Positions 59,201 through 64,000 of a DNA stretch of 64,000 bases are shown here, piece by piece; within the stretch, counting starts at the first letter, position 1, and the number at the start of each line of letters is the position of its first letter. Below the pieces are notes generated by a model. The model had not been told where the DNA came from. It made no database searches and saw only the letters and a program-made list of their open reading frames with translations. The translations under genes and the position numbers were made by a program. Source of the stretch: Henckelia pumila. Taxonomy: Eukaryota; Streptophyta; Magnoliopsida; Lamiales; Gesneriaceae. The stretch lies in the NCBI RefSeq assembly GCF_033568475.1, contig NC_133122.1, positions 83,537,442-83,601,441 on the forward strand, written 5' to 3'.

Positions 59201-62200
59201 CTCAAATGTTTTACCGCTTTATCCTTTTCTCGGCGTGTTTCATTTAAGTCGTTCTCCAACTTCTGCATAGATCGCACTATTTCTTCCTTGTGGGAAAGTG
59301 CCTGCCGTGTATTACCTCTTAGACTAAAGTGCAAAAATATTAAAGAGTATGAATGCACACCACGAGAAATGCAGTGCAGTGAAAGTAAATGCTCAAATAC
59401 TAATCCCTCTAAAGAAGCTAAATGAATTGAAGTACGGGATATGAGCCAACTTAAAAAGAAAAATGGAAAATAGATCATAATCAACATCGGAAAAGGAAAA
59501 TATGACCCACCTCATTCGAGCTACTGGAATGCTTATTTGAAGAGTCTATAACACCAGGTATGTTTTGGTGCAACAGAGAAGAATGATTTGCCTTTAAAGC
59601 GGCCTCTAACTCATCTTTTTCTTTCTGTAGTGAAAAAAGATATTACATCCACGGTGCATGACGCATACGAATATATACATATGTACACGCATGAAGCATA
59701 AATAGGCACATATACATGTATTGAACACACAAAGCGCGCACAAAATAGAAATGGTAAGATATTGACCTTTATAATAATCTTTTCATTCTCTAAAGAGGAA
59801 ATGACTGTTTTCAATTTCTCTACTGTGTCATTGATTTCTTCTGTGTCACTTCTATGCAACTCCATTTCCAATCGTCCTATCTCTGATATCTTCCGGTTCA
59901 GCTCTTCATGTGCGTTGTTCAACTCTTTTGACATCTAGAGATGAGGAGTAAAAAATAGCTGTATATCAGTATCAACAACATAATAATTCCCAAATTTACC
60001 TAAAACATGAAGAAACCTCTACAAATTCTGTTGAACACCAAGGAACTCACTTCATCATTTTGCCTTTTTAATGAGCTCAGATCTTGCCGAACATATCCGT
60101 TCAACTTCTTCTCATCTGAGAATTGATGAAATACATCAACTAAATAAAGCTGACATAGAAGCAGAGCTGGATCTTTAAAGAGTTCAAAAATACCTTGTAA
60201 CATTAACTGCAAACTTGCCAATTTGTCGTGTTCTTTCTCAAGTTGTGCCATCAGTTGTTTCATTTGTGTTTCATGAGTTGCTTTCATCACTGCCATATTT
60301 TCTTCCATCATATCTGTGAGTTCCTAGAAGGCATTAATACAGCTATTATCAAGTCCACACACAGTTGGAAGATGGAATGTGGAAACTATCAATTGTAGAA
60401 TGGGACAAATTTTTTGATGAGGAACAAGACTAGGCTTTCCAGTTTCAATTCCACGTGCATAGAAAAACAACAATGTAGAAAAATCATATGCATTAGTGAA
60501 GACAAGAATCAGAACATGGATGAAGTAAAGATTCGGCCATTTCTCTGAAACAAAATGACTTCTACATGAATAGAAAAGCAAACGCTGCTCCACCCCACGA
60601 AAGACCAAGGCTTCTATATCTGGAAAAGAACATTTTTCTCTTACTTTTGCATCTGTTGAAGAGGTTCCATTGCTTTGTCCATCCTGTTTTGGAACAACAC
60701 CATTGATTTGTGAGCTTCCAACAGAACGGATCTTTGCTGCAGCTTTATTATGGCGATTAGAAGAAAGATCGCCATTCCCCTGAAAAAATAAGTAGGCATC
60801 AGCTTATAGAAGGTAAATCTTCATTTGCCAAATAGCTTAGACCAAGAAATTTGCGACAAAATGTTTACAATTTCATTTATCAAACAGAAGGCCATTTATC
60901 AAATCTACTTATTCTAACGGAGCCAATGTCCAAAGCATTATAACTTATCAATAAAACACAATTCAGAATTGCATCAGCTTCACTGTTTACATTCCATATC
61001 CCTCTTCCATATCAGTATTAGCCAGCCTCTCCTCCAGTCACCTCCACCAAGGTAATCAATCTTATACTTCAAAACTCCATGAAACTGCTTTCCATGACCA
61101 AATTGAGTTCACAGTTGAAACTAAAAATGTGTACTACGACTGAAGTATATACCTCCTCAAAGAATTTAAGATCCTTAATTGCATATTCACATCTTACATT
61201 TTTCGTGATAAGTAAATCCAACACTTAATTTACATTCATCTAAGACCAAAATCCAAATCCTCTAACATATTTCTGTCTCAAAGTGTCTTTAAATCTTTTA
61301 TGTGTACCTTATGCACAGTTTTGGCCGCATTTAGAGCACTGTTTGTAGTAAGGAGATTTTGTTTCAATGAGCCATTTTCTTCAGTCAGCCTTGAAATTTG
61401 ATCCTGTAACTTAAGAGTCAGAGTTAGATTTTAAAAGTAAAAAAGTACCATAGAAAGGAAGAAATCCTTTAATGTTTTACTCTTATAAAAAATTCTTTAG
61501 TTCAACCTATTTAGCAAAAGAAGTAAGTACTGTAAGGGGAAAACAAACAACCTCTTTTTCCTTCAATAAAGCCGCATAATTAACTGATAAAGCTTTGATT
61601 TCTGCCTCAGATTCCTTAAGTCTTTTAATATCTGATTTGTATCGTTCAATCTGCAAGAGAAAAAAAATGTATCTATGATCACAGCTGGTCACACCATATG
61701 CCGGATGAAGCTACAAATCGCTCTGTATAGATTGGAACAAAATAATTCAAGGCAAAAGTAATAAAATTATCCCCACCCCCACCCCCACCCCCACCCCCAC
61801 CCCACCTCTATCAAAATTAATAACAATTCGGCTAAAAGTATTGTGCAAAAGTATAATCTATTAGAAGAAAATCAGAAATCATTTCATGCAAGTTAGGTTA
61901 GGACTTAGGAACTGCACTACGAAATGTGCATATGTTCAAGTGCAATCAGAAATCATTTCATGCAAGTTAGGTTAGGACTTAGGAAACTGCACTACGAAAT
62001 GTGCATATGTTCAAGCGCACGACTACAACTTGTATCCTATTCTTCACAAATGAAAATCACATTCAGGAAATTTTGATGATACGATCTTCATTTCTAGATC
62101 ATGGTAGGTTTTAGCATAGATAGATTTTTCCATAAACAATCAAAGTATCAAACCTCACCCAAAATCAAGCCTAAAAATGATAATTCAAACCAGATTAATT

Positions 62201-62545
62201 GTCAGATGGAGAAGAAAAATAATAAGTACGGTAAATAATTCCAACTAAAAATATATTCAAAAAATAGTCGGAGAAAACACACTACCTCGCGAAATCAAAA
62301 CAAATACAGCACAAATAACTCGCGAATACCTCATGATCATAAGGGGAGTCAAAGCCATTGGTGATTGGTGAATGCATCGGCGAACGATCAAAATTGCGAG
62401 AAATTCGCCGCTCAGAGACTCCATTGCTGTTTTCCGATCGCTCCCGGGGAGGAGTACACAAGGAGAGCTCATCATCGTCCTCATCGTGAACATCTAGCGC
62501 AATTTTACTCAAACTTTCCTTTAAAGTGGCTACAGAACTCCACAT
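56238..62545 (-). CDS. Golgin candidate 3/4-like protein (GDAP1 type) with C-terminal GRAB domain
   Basis: Fifteen exons, all with GT-AG borders: 62330-62545, 61552-61650, 61308-61403, 60646-60779, 60194-60323, 60051-60115, 59767-59934, 59511-59624, 59173-59301, 58772-59068, 58627-58692, 58146-58348, 57120-57174, 56685-56868 and 56238-56472; about 2190 nt, ~730 codons, the length of Arabidopsis GC3/GC4. It starts MWSSVATLKESLSKIA. Long coiled coils fill exons 2-12 (ALSVNYAALLKEKE, LNLQTALGQYYAEIEAK). The GRAB part is LRRALEQSMTRLNRMSVDSD in exon 12, RIVIKLLVTYFQRNHSKE in exon 13 and VLDLMVRMLGF in exon 14. Such golgins tether Golgi membranes by binding ARF1-GTP. Single-base indels are in exon 4 (-1), exon 14 (-1, +1, +1) and exon 15 (+1); all other junctions keep phase. 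A small upstream intergenic space separates it from the chitinase. Confidence 0.92.
61771..61806. repeat. (CCCCCA)n microsatellite in golgin intron 1
   Basis: About six perfect CCCCCA units within an A/T-rich intron. Confidence 0.95.
61871..62015. repeat. Tandem duplication in golgin intron 1
   Basis: Two copies of a ~70-base unit (61871-61940 and 61945-62015) differ by one extra A. Their near identity marks a recent event. Confidence 0.93.
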
Positions 62546-63603
62546 GGCATCAAATTATACGCGGCAAAATGCCTTTCTGTATTATTCCTGCATATATATC
62601 TGAATGTTTCTTGGTGATATCTTCTCGGATTTGAACTCAAAGAGAATTGTGAAGATCGATTGAGGGAAAAACTTGGAAATTGAAATGAATTAGATTTGGG
62701 GTTTTTAATCTTACGGTAGATCTGATAAAAATGTGAACTAAATAGGTTGCCTAACGCCTACGTGAAAAATAATAATAATAATAATAATAACAATAAAGGA
62801 AAAAAAAATTAATAACAATAAAGGAAAAGGAAAAATAAAATTGAACGGGCCAGGCGACGTAATCGGTAATCCAATAGCAGTAATTACCAATTCTTTGGGC
62901 TTCAGTTTTTGAAAATTGGGCTCGATTCCAGCTCCCAGCCCATTAACGTTCAACAATATCTTTTTTCCTTTTTCTTTTATTTTTTTTAAAAAAATTATTT
63001 TTATGGATAACGGTCAGCAGTCAGCAATCAATTTCCATTTCCACACTCTTAGAAATACCTCTTTTTTATTTTTCTTTTTATTTTTTTTAAAAAATTCTTT
63101 TTAAGGCAGGATTATATGTTAAAAGGATGTAGGATTCATGTTTAATCGCAAGTGTTTCGGAGTAAAATATATTAGTTATCATTTTAGTCTATCGTTTTAT
63201 CTTTCATCATTTTCTTATGAGTCTAATAGTATCTAAATTAATGAACTCGTGTTCGTTTGAAGCTATAAATAATATAGTCAATTTAGAATTAATAATATCC
63301 AATTGCTGATACAATATCTAGTGTACTTGATTCGATTTGGAGAGCATTAACTAATGTTGAATTACTCATATATCTGTCACTCAAAATTTTATAATTACAT
63401 AACTTTGGGAGACCATGGTATTTTATATTTCTCATGCTTTTTTATTCTTTTAGCTCCTTGAGATTATTCATATATCGTTTTTTGTAAAAATAACAAGCAC
63501 AAATAAAAAGCAATAAAAACTTTAAATATCAAATGTGCAAACAAGATCATACAAGCAGAGTAACACAACTCTAACTGGTTCACAACATACATATCTACAT
63601 ATT
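62546..63603. other. Intergenic region: golgin promoter side to chitinase 3' side
   Basis: Contains the golgin 5' UTR and promoter on the left, an (AAT)n run (62767-62789), T-rich tracts and the chitinase 3' UTR. No gene recognised. Confidence 0.65.

Positions 63604-64000
<397 letters not shown>

Overview
The window is nuclear DNA of a flowering plant, most likely a eudicot. It carries GT-AG introns, nested LTR retrotransposons, a CACTA DNA transposon, short hAT-type elements, and low-copy genes with plant orthologues: a WRKY factor, mitochondrial ribosomal protein L46, an ARF-binding golgin and a class III chitinase. I saw no bacterial, organellar or viral genes.

Positions 1-45430 are almost wholly transposable elements. 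I use these labels. G1 is a Ty3/gypsy chromovirus (+) with palindrome-rich LTRs. The copia fragment lies between two G1 copies. G2 is a non-autonomous Ty3/gypsy family with gag and only a relic of pol; copy 2a is on +, and tandem copies with shared LTRs (2b LTR, 2c element) are on -. G2' is a diverged G2 relative. G3 is a Ty3/gypsy gag-pol element (-). G4 is an Athila/Tat-like Ty3/gypsy element (-). Nesting from inside outward: G1-A sits in the copia element, which sits in G1-B, which sits in the leader next to G2 LTR 2b. Copy 2a sits inside LTR 2b with a clean 5-bp target duplication. G3 material sits in the 5' LTR of 2a. A hAT MITE sits in 2c. A 7.0-kb CACTA element with captured pieces of at least three host genes sits in the G2' LTR with a 3-bp target duplication.

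A 100-base N gap (45451-45550) separates the transposon block from the gene-rich right end. In order these are: a group IIe WRKY gene (47829-49131, +), mitochondrial ribosomal protein L46 (53065-55188, +) behind a roughly 0.9-kb array of GGGCCT motifs, a 15-exon golgin candidate 3/4-like gene (56238-62545, -), and the C-terminal part of a class III chitinase (63604-64000, -).

The first three genes keep recognisable exon order, splice sites and terminal codons, yet carry scattered 1-2 base indels. These are densest from about 47.8 to 56.9 kb and rare beyond 57 kb. That points to uncorrected long-read sequence as readily as to decay, so their predicted proteins should not be taken at face value.
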